DNA from: Evansella halocellulosilytica
GTDB lineage: Bacteria; Bacillota; Bacilli; Bacillales; Salisediminibacteriaceae
Assembly: GCF_002335745.1 (NCBI RefSeq)
Contig: NZ_NIST01000001.1
Span: 858,300 to 922,299, forward strand
DNA: 64,000 nucleotides
Reading direction: 5' to 3'
Below are positions 8,820 to 16,850 of this stretch, piece by piece. How positions within the stretch are numbered: the first letter of the stretch is position 1; the number at the start of each line of letters is the position of its first letter. Position numbers and translations under genes: made by a program. The notes beneath the pieces were generated by a model. It did no database searches and had not been told where the DNA came from. It was given only the letters and a program-made list of their open reading frames with translations.

Positions 8820-8860
8820 AAACGTACAGAATTATGGAAAAAAATAGGGGGGTTATTTAT

Positions 8861-9856
8861 TTGGGAGCACATTCACAGTTCAGGAAGCTTTTAAGCGATA
8901 TTGAACCAAGCCAAAACACGAAAAGTGATGCAAGCACAGGTCATGAAAACCTCAGGAAGTTCCTTAAAGGTGATGAGATATTCAAAAATTACCGTGAAAC
9001 AGATTTCTTATCTGGTTCATATAAAAGAAACACGGCTATAAGACCAAGAATAAAGGACGGAGTGGTTTCTCGCCCGGATGTAGACATAATTGTTGTGACA
9101 AATCATACAAAAAATGATGACCAAAAAGAGGTCATTGATTTACTGTATGATACATTAAAGCCTAAATATTCAACTATTCGGAAACAAGCCCGATCGGTGG
9201 GAATTGAAACAAATAAAGTAGATATGGACGTGGTGCCGATTATTGCGCCCAATGGAATGGATGGCACCTTATATATCCCGGATCGCAAGAAAGAGCAATG
9301 GGTTGAGACTAACCCTCCCAAGCATACGGAATGGACAACAAAAGTAAACACGGATAGTGGAGGGCGATTTAAACCACTGGTTAAGTTGATGAAGTGGTGG
9401 CGTAGGCAAAATCCTACTATTGCTAAGAAACCAAAAGGATTTGTAATTGAATGTATTGCGGCAGAATGTATGGACAATAACGAAAAGAAGTATGACGAGT
9501 TATTTGTGGGGACCTTAGAAAAAATCGTAGAAAAGTATGCTTTTTACATTGGATTACGGCTGGTGCCTCACATTGAAGATCCTGGTGTTCCGGGTAACTC
9601 GGTCACGAACGGTATTACTTTTGATGCGTTTGAAGGATTTTATTATAAAGCTAAATCCCATGCGGAAAAAGGAAGGCAAGCAATCAATGAAACAGATAAA
9701 GAAAAGGCGCTTAAATTATGGCGAGAGATTTTCGGTCCACGATTTCCTTCGGCCGAAGTTGCTAACTCTTCTTCCCTGTTAAAAAATGCTGCAGAACCTT
9801 CTTTATCTTTTCCCGACCGCCCTGTAAAACCAAATAAACCTGGAGGGTTTGCTTAA
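8861..9856 (+). CDS. CBASS CD-NTase (cyclic oligonucleotide synthase), operon 1
   Basis: CD-NTase of a type II CBASS anti-phage system. It senses infection and makes a cyclic oligonucleotide. The nucleotidyltransferase core shows [11 protein letters not shown], then the metal-binding DVD (PDVDIIVV) and the third acidic motif VDMDVVP. Co-occurrence with a Cap4 effector suggests a cyclic trinucleotide, though this is family-level inference. The open frame begins at ATG 8834, but that start has no RBS; TTG 8861 follows a G-run (8847-8852) at good spacing and gives the typical [14 protein letters not shown]-terminus. The stop codon TAA shares its last A with the ATG of cap2 (TAATG). The C-terminus ends ...NKPGGFA, the site where Cap2 would conjugate it. 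Confidence 0.9.
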   Translation: MGAHSQFRKLLSDIEPSQNTKSDASTGHENLRKFLKGDEIFKNYRETDFLSGSYKRNTAIRPRIKDGVVSRPDVDIIVVTNHTKNDDQKEVIDLLYDTLKPKYSTIRKQARSVGIETNKVDMDVVPIIAPNGMDGTLYIPDRKKEQWVETNPPKHTEWTTKVNTDSGGRFKPLVKLMKWWRRQNPTIAKKPKGFVIECIAAECMDNNEKKYDELFVGTLEKIVEKYAFYIGLRLVPHIEDPGVPGNSVTNGITFDAFEGFYYKAKSHAEKGRQAINETDKEKALKLWREIFGPRFPSAEVANSSSLLKNAAEPSLSFPDRPVKPNKPGGFA

Positions 9857-11565
9857 TGAAATTTTGGTTCTTATCGGACACACGCCGTCTAACCAAAGAA
9901 AAGGATGAAATTGAAAAATTGCAATCAACGGCAACATGGTTGGAGGGAACAGAGTGGACTTTGGAAAATGGGTTAGCATTGATAGCCAAAATAAAAGCCC
10001 ATGGGAACCTTTATGAAGTGAAGTTAACCTATCCGCCTTTTTTTCCATCCACACCGCCAATAGTAACTCCAATGGAGGATGGGGCGCATTGGTCGACTCA
10101 CCAGTATGAAAATGGTTCATTATGTCTGGAATGGGGACCGGATAATTGGTATCCATCTGTTACTGGAGCGAATATGTTGGAAAGTGCCTACCGGTTAATT
10201 TATAAGGAAAATCCTTTAGGCGAGACCGTGGAAAAGAACCTTGTCATTTCCAGACACTTTTTAACGGAAGGCCAAAATTTAAGAAACAAAGCATTCAGGT
10301 TATATGTGGAACCTGAATTTTTGAACATCATATCAAATTTACAGGATCACTATATGGGAAACATAAAGTTTACTTTTGTTTTTGGGAATGAAGATACAGC
10401 CATTTTGCATGTGCTTGAATTAGAGCACAAGGAAGGGAAGGCTTGGAAAAACTCATCTTTACCTGAAGATTTCAAGTCTAATTATGAATTGACAGGTGTA
10501 TTATTGAAGTCCAACTTATCATCAACTGAAATCAGGAACATGAAAACGGTTACTCAATGGAAACAGCATTATGATTTGGAGGTTGTTACCCCTTTGTCAG
10601 ATACAATACTTATTATCGCAATGGATAATGAAAACAACCCCCATGTTCTAATGAATGGTACAAACAAGGAAAAATTGTTTTCTATTCCTCTGGTAACGGA
10701 AGAGCCCAAAGGGAGGCTGCCCAACCATTTAGTCGGCTTGAACGAAAAGAGGATCGGTATAGTCGGTTTAGGATCTTTAGGAAGTAAGATTGCACTATCA
10801 TTAGCAAGGACAGGAGCCCGAAAATTCTACTTAGTGGATGACGATGTCTTTTTACCGGGAAACATGATTCGCCATACATTGGATTGGAAAAGTGTTGCCT
10901 CCCATAAAGTAGATGCAGTAAAAAATCAATTAATGAATATATCTACTGCTGTGAATGTAGCAGTTTCAAAAATTAATTTATCTGGTCAAGAAGCAACAAC
11001 TTCATTGAACACGGTACTATCCAAGTTAGGAAATTGCGACTTGATCATAGATGCAACAGCCAACCCAAGAGCATTTAATTTCTTGTCAGCGGTTAGGACT
11101 ACCTATGAAAAACCAATGGTTTGGGGAGAGGTTTTTGCTGGCGGGATCGGGGGATTAATTGCAAGAAGCCGACCAAAAGCTGATCCGGATGCACTAACGA
11201 TGAGAAAAGGTTTTAACGGATATACCATGCAGCTACCCGAATTTGAATTTAAGATCCTTGATTTGTATGCCACAGAAGACCAGCAAGAAGAAGTAATGAT
11301 AGCTTCAGACGCTGACGTTTCCATAATAGCTGGTCACCTTACTCGTTTTGCGTTGGATACCGTCTTACAACCTGACCAATCCATATATCCCTATTCAATG
11401 TACTTGATAGGTTTATCAAATTCTTGGATATTTGAGGCGCCGTTTGATACACACCCTATCCATATCAACCATCTAACAGATGAAACAGAAACAGTAGAAA
11501 ATGAAGAAGAACGTAATGAAACTATTGATTTTATTGCATCTTTATTGGAGAAAAGTGATGATTAA
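9856..11565 (+). CDS. cap2: CBASS Cap2, E2-E1 fusion, operon 1
   Basis: Ubiquitin-like conjugation enzyme that attaches the CD-NTase C-terminus to targets and primes it. The N-terminal E2-like (UBC) domain has YPPFFPSTPP and an active-site cysteine in GSLCLEWGPDNW (Cys90). The C-terminal ThiF/E1 adenylation domain has the nucleotide-binding GLGSLGS and LVDDD motifs and the conserved ASDADVSIIAGHLTR segment. Odd: the last cysteine is Cys394 (LGNCD). The region where Cap2 proteins usually carry the E1 catalytic cysteine, after ARSRP...MR, reads GFNGYTM with none. The length of 569 residues is normal. Translationally coupled to its neighbours, it overlaps the CD-NTase stop and the cap3 start. 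Confidence 0.9.
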   Translation: MKFWFLSDTRRLTKEKDEIEKLQSTATWLEGTEWTLENGLALIAKIKAHGNLYEVKLTYPPFFPSTPPIVTPMEDGAHWSTHQYENGSLCLEWGPDNWYPSVTGANMLESAYRLIYKENPLGETVEKNLVISRHFLTEGQNLRNKAFRLYVEPEFLNIISNLQDHYMGNIKFTFVFGNEDTAILHVLELEHKEGKAWKNSSLPEDFKSNYELTGVLLKSNLSSTEIRNMKTVTQWKQHYDLEVVTPLSDTILIIAMDNENNPHVLMNGTNKEKLFSIPLVTEEPKGRLPNHLVGLNEKRIGIVGLGSLGSKIALSLARTGARKFYLVDDDVFLPGNMIRHTLDWKSVASHKVDAVKNQLMNISTAVNVAVSKINLSGQEATTSLNTVLSKLGNCDLIIDATANPRAFNFLSAVRTTYEKPMVWGEVFAGGIGGLIARSRPKADPDALTMRKGFNGYTMQLPEFEFKILDLYATEDQQEEVMIASDADVSIIAGHLTRFALDTVLQPDQSIYPYSMYLIGLSNSWIFEAPFDTHPIHINHLTDETETVENEEERNETIDFIASLLEKSDD

Positions 11566-12031
11566 GCTAATCCTTCCTAAGGCAATTGAACAGGAATTAA
11601 AGAAGGAGTTAATAGTAGCCGAAAGACAGGAAATTGGAGGTGTGCTTTTAGGGGAACATGTAAGCGAAGGGTTATTCCGGATTAGTGATTTCACCATTCA
11701 ACGATCAGGCGGGACTGTAGTTTCTTTTATTCGACACATCCAACAGTCTTTAAAAAATCGTTTGACTGATTTTTTTAATAAAACAAAACATAACTACACC
11801 AAATTTAATTATTTAGGGGAATGGCACTCGCATCCCTCCTTCGAGTTAACACCGAGTATAAGGGATAGGGAAAGTATGTGGCAAATCGTGAACGATCCTA
11901 CTGTGGGAGCCAACTTCGTTATGCTTTTATTGGTTAAATGCAATGAGGGGGTAGTTGAGGGAAGAGTGTCAATTTTTGTACCGGGAAATCCAATGATCCA
12001 AGGGGAATTAATAAGAGAGGAGGCAGAGTGA
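11558..12031 (+). CDS. cap3: CBASS Cap3, JAB/JAMM deconjugating protease, operon 1
   Basis: Zinc isopeptidase that removes CD-NTase conjugates made by Cap2. The JAMM signature is complete: Glu in EIGGVLLGE and the metal site EWHSHP followed by Ser and Asp (TPSIRDRES). ATG 11558 (MIKLILPKAIEQEL) has GGAG seven bases upstream and overlaps the last 8 bases of cap2. A longer frame from 11501 lies inside cap2 and lacks an RBS. At 157 residues it is the standard size. Its stop is directly followed by cap4. Confidence 0.92.
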   Translation: MIKLILPKAIEQELKKELIVAERQEIGGVLLGEHVSEGLFRISDFTIQRSGGTVVSFIRHIQQSLKNRLTDFFNKTKHNYTKFNYLGEWHSHPSFELTPSIRDRESMWQIVNDPTVGANFVMLLLVKCNEGVVEGRVSIFVPGNPMIQGELIREEAE

Positions 12032-13477
12032 ATGATGAAAAATGAAAATGGTAAGCAATCACCCTCGTTGTTAGAAAAAGAATCTACAGGAGGCGATATT
12101 GCTTCCTCCGGTTTCGATTTTCAAGCGTACCTTATACTGTGCAAACTTCCACATTGGTTATCTTTTGAGGGTTTTTCTTCAGTAATTTGGGAATCGGTAG
12201 GTGATATTGAAGCAAAATTTTTCGATCCTCAGATAGGAGAAGTGATTGAGGCAATTGAAGCTAAGGACCACCGGATAACACCAACAGAATTTTGGGAAGA
12301 AATCAATCGGTTTAAAAAAATGGACGAAGGTAGCCCGGGCACATACCGATGGTTCACGCTGTCCTGTACAGGGTTATCCGAAACCTTACATCCTTTGAAA
12401 AATGGATTGAGGAGGTTGCGCGATCCTTATCCGTTTTACAGTCACACATCAGGAGTTTTTGAAAACTCTTATGAAGAATATAAGGAAAAGGTAATCGGCT
12501 TAGGCAAAAGTGAAGAAATGGCTGAATTTCTTTTCCATAAGGTTTCTATTGAGGATAAATGGGGATCACTCAGTGAAAAGGCAAAGGGTATGTTTAATAA
12601 CGAATTTAACCAACATCTCCCAGGATATGATTTAAGAGGAAGTGAACAAGAAAAAGTATTTGATGTGTTACATAGCATAGTTCGGTCGCAAAAAAATAAA
12701 CCGGTGTTTCGTCAACAATTAAAGCAAGCTATGCACTCTGTTATTGGTGAAGATGCTATACCAACTGATCAAAAAATTTATATTCATACAGAAATTTATA
12801 AATTGCCTAAAGAACCTAGAAAAATAAATTTTTTATGGGAACCCTTTTTTGGTGAGAAGGATAGAAAATATCCAGAGTCTGCCGTTTGGACAGAAGAGCT
12901 GTACAATAATGTAGTTGAAACAAAAAAATGGATTGAAAAGAACAGGTCTTCGAAAAGGATTCATTTAAGTGGGAATCGCAGACTATCGTCAGCTATGGCA
13001 ATAGGATCTGTATTTTCATCGGTATCAGGATTTTCTATTGAAGCAGAGCAAAGAGAAGGTGGTATTTGGGCAACGGATGCACACCCAAATAACCAAACCC
13101 CAGAATGTGAATTTGTAGTTGATTTTGAAGAAGGGGTGGATAATCAGCTGATTGTTACAATAGGGATTACAAGAGACAGCATAGCCAATGAAGTTGCAGT
13201 ATATTTAAAAGGTCAAAGACATAGCATTTCTTCAAAACTCCATTTGCATACAGAATCACCAATAATTACTGCAGAGCAGGCTAATCTGGTAGTGAAAAAA
13301 TTAAAAAAGGAAATTAAAGCAGCAGCTACCAAAGTGGATGCAGAGAAAGTCCATTTATTTTATGCCGGTCCATCTCATTTAGTGCTTTTTTTGGGTCACC
13401 GGTGGAACGGGATGCCGTCAGTCCAGTGTTATGAATGGGTAAATACAGGACAGTATGTGCCTACTTGCACATTTTAA
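12032..13477 (+). CDS. cap4: CBASS effector Cap4: DUF4297-type nuclease fused to SAVED
   Basis: Effector that degrades double-stranded DNA once its SAVED domain binds the CD-NTase product. The N-terminal domain is a PD-(D/E)xK nuclease: a Q-x-x-Y type motif (FDFQAYLIL), Asp58 (VGDIEAKF) and Glu76-x-Lys78 (AIEAKDH). A helical middle region leads to the C-terminal SAVED domain (about 305-481), with KRIHLSGNRRLSSAMAIG at its start and VHLFYAGPSHLVLFLGH near its end. The RBS GAGGAGG (12016-12022) lies at the end of cap3; ATG 12032 or 12035 could start. It is the last gene of operon 1, and no clear terminator follows. Confidence 0.92.
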   Translation: MMKNENGKQSPSLLEKESTGGDIASSGFDFQAYLILCKLPHWLSFEGFSSVIWESVGDIEAKFFDPQIGEVIEAIEAKDHRITPTEFWEEINRFKKMDEGSPGTYRWFTLSCTGLSETLHPLKNGLRRLRDPYPFYSHTSGVFENSYEEYKEKVIGLGKSEEMAEFLFHKVSIEDKWGSLSEKAKGMFNNEFNQHLPGYDLRGSEQEKVFDVLHSIVRSQKNKPVFRQQLKQAMHSVIGEDAIPTDQKIYIHTEIYKLPKEPRKINFLWEPFFGEKDRKYPESAVWTEELYNNVVETKKWIEKNRSSKRIHLSGNRRLSSAMAIGSVFSSVSGFSIEAEQREGGIWATDAHPNNQTPECEFVVDFEEGVDNQLIVTIGITRDSIANEVAVYLKGQRHSISSKLHLHTESPIITAEQANLVVKKLKKEIKAAATKVDAEKVHLFYAGPSHLVLFLGHRWNGMPSVQCYEWVNTGQYVPTCTF

Positions 13478-13597
13478 TACTATAACCCTAACTCTCATTA
13501 AGCCGATTTGATTTGTTATACAAACATCGTCTAAAACGGGAGAATACATAATTTGGTTTCAATTACTGCTAATAGTTAAAATTGAAATGATTATTTC

Positions 13598-13674
13598 ATT
13601 CAAAAAGGATTTCCTTTATATAGCCTGCCAGCGTATATATTTTGAATCCCTTTTTGAATACCCCTTGAATACCC
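13598..13674. repeat. Arm-type repeat cluster at the right end of the left island
   Basis: Three near-tandem copies of TTGAAT(A)CCC lie at 13642-13650, 13654-13663 and 13665-13674. The inverted pair ATTCAAAAAGGATT (from 13598) / AATCCCTTTTTGAAT (about 13645-13659) overlaps them. Their position 100-130 bp inside an rpsI att remnant suits integrase arm-binding sites of the island carrying CBASS operon 1 (inference). Confidence 0.4.
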
Positions 13675-13774
13675 TTTGTGCAAAATGTCAAAAAATACCA
13701 GTTAATACCAAAGGGGAGAAACGTTGATTTAAAGCCGTTTATGAACTCCTATTTAATAAGGAAGAAACCCGTCT

Positions 13775-13840
13775 TTGAAAGAGCGTAAGAAATACGGTCT
13801 TAAAGCAGCACGTCGTGCACCTCAGTTCTCTAAACGTTAA
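13775..13840 (+). pseudogene. rpsI: 3' remnant of rpsI (ribosomal protein S9), att site
   Basis: Twenty-two codons reading LKERKKYGLKAARRAPQFSK-R-stop match the C-terminus of ribosomal protein S9; nothing upstream matches S9. In Bacillus rpsI directly precedes the ybaK-cwlD region, which here starts at about 29.9 kb, so the fragment marks element insertion at the rpsI 3' end. It separates the left island (CBASS operon 1) from the mobilizable element. The intact gene must lie outside the window. Confidence 0.85.
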
Positions 13841-13842
13841 TA
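13826..13842 (+). repeat. Left att core of the mobilizable element (attL)
   Basis: TTCTCTAAACGTTAATA covers the rpsI stop codon and is repeated with one mismatch at 26045-26061. It lies 68 bp before the stop codon end of int. TAAACGTT and a downstream AACGTTTA (about 13859-13866) form inverted core-type sites. Confidence 0.7.
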
Positions 13843-13876
13843 GGATTGTTGATATACCAACGTTTACAAAAATTTT

Positions 13877-13895
13877 TTGGTTCAAGTTGGTTCAA
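13877..13895 (+). repeat. Integrase arm sites, left pair
   Basis: Two direct copies of TTGGTTCAA (13877-13885 and 13887-13895) with a 10-bp period. An identical pair with the same period lies at the other end of the element (25914-25932). Confidence 0.65.
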
Positions 13896-13909
13896 ATCAG
13901 TAATTAATA

Positions 13910-14950
13910 TTACAAAGCACTTAACAGATTTAAAGCATCGGCATCTTGCTGGTGCTTTTTTTCTGGCATTAGCTCTAGATAATAATTCTGTGTGGTCTGG
14001 ATATTGATATGACCGAGACGTTTTGATACATATGCAATATCAATATCTTGAGCAAATAAAAATGATGCATGTGTATCTCTTAGCCCGTGAAAGGTTGTTC
14101 TTTGAATGTTTAATTCCGTTAATAGCTCAGTTAATAATTCGGATTGCTTAAACCCACCAAAACTAAAGATATAGCCATTCTCTTTAACAGGAATTTGACG
14201 AATAAGCTCATACACCTCTTTGTTTATAGAAACATCACGTTTTGCATTCTGTGTCTTTAATGAAGTGTCTTCAGAAGTAGGACTGATGGAATGTCTAACT
14301 TTTATTCCGTATTCATAAAGACTCTCTGGGCGTATTGCTAGTAGTTCTCCGCGTCGCATACCTGTTTCTAACGCAACTAATACAAGTACGTTAAATTCGT
14401 CTTCTGGATGCTTTAAAACGTAATTACGAAGCTTTTTAAAATCTCTAATAGATAAAGCTTTGTTTCGTTTCGGTGGGTTCTCTCCACGTGTTTTCACTAA
14501 ACGAGCAAAATCATTTGCGATATAACCACGAGCATATGCATCACGTAAGGATGTTTTTATTTTAAGAAGAACCTCATGTGTTGTTTTTCGAGAATGTGTC
14601 TTGGCATACTCATCAATTTTCTTTTGAACGACAATATCATTTAAATCTTTCATTTGGATATCCTGAAATAAGTTTCTAATAATGCCTAAAGTACGAACAT
14701 AATTTTGAAATGTCGTTTCTTTAACATCATTGACTTTTACAAGATAAATCCAATTCTCGAAGAAATCTGCAAAAGTTGTTGTTCTATGGGCAAGTTCTTT
14801 TCCTTCACCTTTCGCTAATTCCATTTCTAAAGCCCAGAGATTTGCCTCTTTCTTTGTTGGAAAGGTTTGAGCAATCTTTTTATGTTGACCATGTTTGTAT
14901 AAAGAAACCTGTGCTCGATATGACTTTCCTCTTTTTACTATACTAGCCAT
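13910..14950 (-). CDS. int: Tyrosine integrase of the rpsI-inserted mobilizable element
   Basis: Site-specific tyrosine recombinase that integrates and excises the element. It has an N-terminal AP2-like arm-binding domain (KRGKSYRAQVSLYKHG), a SAM-like core-binding domain (about 60-150) and a catalytic domain with Arg in GMRRGELLA, His-x-x-Arg in TTFHGLRDTHAS, His in LGHINIQTT and the Tyr nucleophile in QNYYLEL. At 346 residues it is complete. It lies beside attL and points towards it, the usual layout. A leader palindrome (14978-15030) separates it from the upstream xis. Confidence 0.93.
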   Translation of the reverse strand: MASIVKRGKSYRAQVSLYKHGQHKKIAQTFPTKKEANLWALEMELAKGEGKELAHRTTTFADFFENWIYLVKVNDVKETTFQNYVRTLGIIRNLFQDIQMKDLNDIVVQKKIDEYAKTHSRKTTHEVLLKIKTSLRDAYARGYIANDFARLVKTRGENPPKRNKALSIRDFKKLRNYVLKHPEDEFNVLVLVALETGMRRGELLAIRPESLYEYGIKVRHSISPTSEDTSLKTQNAKRDVSINKEVYELIRQIPVKENGYIFSFGGFKQSELLTELLTELNIQRTTFHGLRDTHASFLFAQDIDIAYVSKRLGHINIQTTQNYYLELMPEKKHQQDADALNLLSAL

Positions 14951-14977
14951 ACTATCATCCCTCTCGTAAAAATAGCT

Positions 14978-15030
14978 GATAGATGCTAGTTGAATACAAT
15001 TATATTGTATTTCTAAACTAGCATCTTATC
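14978..15030. promoter_or_regulatory. Long imperfect palindrome between xis and int
   Basis: GATAGATGCTAGTTGAATAC (14978-14997) pairs with the segment 15005-15030 (TTGTAT...AACTAGCATCTTATC). Half of this palindrome recurs with one mismatch near the right end of the element (25891-25909, TTGTATTCAACTAACATCT). It could be an attenuator of int or a binding site for Xis or Int. Confidence 0.45.
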
Positions 15031-15044
15031 AACTGTTGGCATTT

Positions 15045-15242
15045 TTAAACGGAGTGTTTTTCGATAAAGTGTACTAAAGATTTCATTGTGTATCGTTCAT
15101 GCTTGCCAATCATGAAGCGCTCTAGCTCATCGCGTGGTCGGATGTATTTATCAAAGGATTTTGGGTCTATCCCTAAGAAATCTGATGCTTGTTCTCTAGT
15201 TAAAAGATACGGATAGTCTTTGGTAGCCATGTTAGTGCTCAT
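15045..15242 (-). CDS. xis: Excisionase-like HTH protein
   Basis: A 65-residue protein with a MerR/excisionase-type winged helix (LTREQASDFLGIDPKSFDKY) and a basic C-terminus. It sits directly upstream of int on the same strand, as excisionases of Gram-positive integrative elements do. RBS AAAGGAG precedes ATG 15242 by ten bases. Its likely role is to bend the att DNA and direct the integrase towards excision. Confidence 0.8.
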   Translation of the reverse strand: MSTNMATKDYPYLLTREQASDFLGIDPKSFDKYIRPRDELERFMIGKHERYTMKSLVHFIEKHSV

Positions 15243-15268
15243 GTGACATTTTCTCCTTTTCGTTATTT

Positions 15269-15466
15269 TTATTCATATTCGTCTAACCCTTTCATTGCAC
15301 TTTCAGCACTATCTTTAATACTTGCTAATAGAGCCTCAGGCGTATAGTTGTGTTTTTGATAATCCGAATCACTGGTCTTTTTGTTGATTGTGCTTTCACC
15401 CTGTAGAACTGAGTCAACAATTTCAATCACATTCTTTATGTTTTCTCTTACTTTTGGCTTATTCAT
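15269..15466 (-). CDS. Small element protein of unknown function
   Basis: A 65-residue acidic protein (MNKPKVRENIKNVIEIV...) with no family I recognise. It has an RBS (AAGGATG) and lies between the relaxase and xis genes on the same strand, so it is probably in their transcript. Predicted mostly helical. Confidence 0.55.
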   Translation of the reverse strand: MNKPKVRENIKNVIEIVDSVLQGESTINKKTSDSDYQKHNYTPEALLASIKDSAESAMKGLDEYE

Positions 15467-15473
15467 GTAAATA

Positions 15474-16631
15474 TCATCCTTCCCAAGGCTTACCTTCTAA
15501 CAGATAAAGTGCCTTGTATTTATTCACCCATGATAGATGGTCATCATTGGGCTCAAATTCTTCATAGAACTTTTTATAGAAATAATTCATTAACTCCAAT
15601 GCTGTGCCGTTGCCCCATATCTGCTCAACCTTCCACAATGTCGGAAGAAGACCAGATCCCTTAATTAAATGGTCTATCGACTGTTCCAATAAGTTGTTTC
15701 GTGGTGAAGGTGACTCAAAGTGAAAATCTTTCTGGTCCAACAAATCGAGCATTAATTTTGTAAGTTTATGTGGACGATTCGAGCTCGTGTAAAAGAACAT
15801 GTATCGATCAATGATAGAGCTCACTATTAAGTTTTTGAGTTGTTCATCCGTATTACATTGCTTTATTGCTTCTGTTAGCTGATGCGCATAATCACCGGAA
15901 TACTCTGCTTCAACGCGTGTCCAGTCATCTACTTCTTTGGCTACATGGCGCATGTGTTTCATGACAGTTGTTCCTCTTTTTTATCATAAATGCGTAAATG
16001 CACTTTTGTATTTCTGCTCTTTGCCCCGATATACAATGTTTGAGCCTGAAAGTTTTTGGACACGTCGGACACTTTCGAGTTGTTTCTTTTGTATGGTTTT
16101 TCTTTATTGTCATCAATAACCTTTTGCAGATAGGTTTTATTAGTACTTGCCATAGCGCAATTCAGTCCTTTTCTCTTCAATTGAACGTTTTAACTTAGCG
16201 ATATCAATGCCTTCATTAAAAAAGTCGCAGCACATATCAATTCGTGAAAGTCTAAAAGAATACTCATCAGTATCAATCAACTTAAAAAAGGTGTGTAAAT
16301 GAATTGGTTCGTTAAATTCTTCTTCATATCGCTTCCGATATTCATGCCATGCGTAAGCGCTAAATTTGACTATGACACCCATTTTCGTGAATGCTTCATG
16401 ATAGGCAATGCAAAAGTAAAATGGTGCATTGATGAATGAATAGCCTACGGTATAACCTTCAGGTAGCTTAACGTCTGCTTCATCAAAGTCGTCGAATAGC
16501 TTATACATTTTTGATTTAACCAAGAATGTGCCTATTAAGCATTTTGCTACCCAGTCACGCCATTCGTCAAAGTCAAATACGCCTGTTGCTTGTAAAACTA
16601 GTGTGAATTGATCTATATCTGGTTTAATCAT
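15474..16631 (-). pseudogene. Rep_trans-type relaxase / replication initiator, broken in three frames
   Basis: Three consecutive fragments form one Rep_trans (NicK/MobT-like) protein. The N-terminal part is 16631-16140 (RLSRIDMCCDFF, ending RYGKY), the middle part 16180-15959 (QTLYIGAKSRN, LRIYDKKEEQ), and the C-terminal part 15962-15474 (DWTRVEAEYSGDYAHQ). The first and third fragments share a frame and the middle is offset, so two compensating indels would explain the break. Each fragment begins with an ATG close to the previous stop (14-nt overlap, then ATGA), so reinitiation is formally possible. The intact protein would nick oriT and start rolling-circle transfer of the element. Gene order with the FtsK-like protein matches ICEBs1/Tn916-type modules. 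Confidence 0.75.
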
Positions 16632-16730
16632 GTGCTGTTCACTCCATTTCGTTCGGAAAACTTTAGGGAAAGTTTTTCAAGTGTAAAAGCCTGCTATGAC
16701 GGTGTTAATTGTTAATTTTGCTTCCTATCG

Positions 16731-16760
16731 GAGCTGTGGTGATTACCTGCACCACAGCTC
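16731..16760. repeat. Perfect 11-bp inverted repeat, oriT/origin region
   Basis: GAGCTGTGGTG (16731-16741) and CACCACAGCTC (16750-16760) form a perfect stem with an 8-base loop between the relaxase and coupling-protein genes. See also 16776-16830. Confidence 0.6.
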
Positions 16761-16775
16761 TCCTAAAGGTGTAAA

Positions 16776-16830
16776 GCACGGAGCGGAACCTTCCCCGCCT
16801 AGACGGCGGGTCCCTTTCCGCTCTCTGTGC
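16776..16830. other. GC-rich nested cruciform, candidate oriT
   Basis: Nested stems GCAC/GTGC (16776, 16827), GAGCGGAA/TTCCGCTC (16781, 16816) and CCCGCC/GGCGGG (16794, 16805) make a branched hairpin far richer in GC than its surroundings. In ICEBs1 and Tn916 relatives, oriT lies at this place, next to the Rep_trans relaxase gene. The nick site is not identified. Confidence 0.5.
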
Positions 16831-16850
16831 CGTCTCTCCTTAAGGAAAAG

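Noticed and set aside
13478-13774. Additional gene between CBASS operon 1 and the rpsI remnant
   Set aside because: Only short frames; the sequence is explained by arm-type repeats and the element end.
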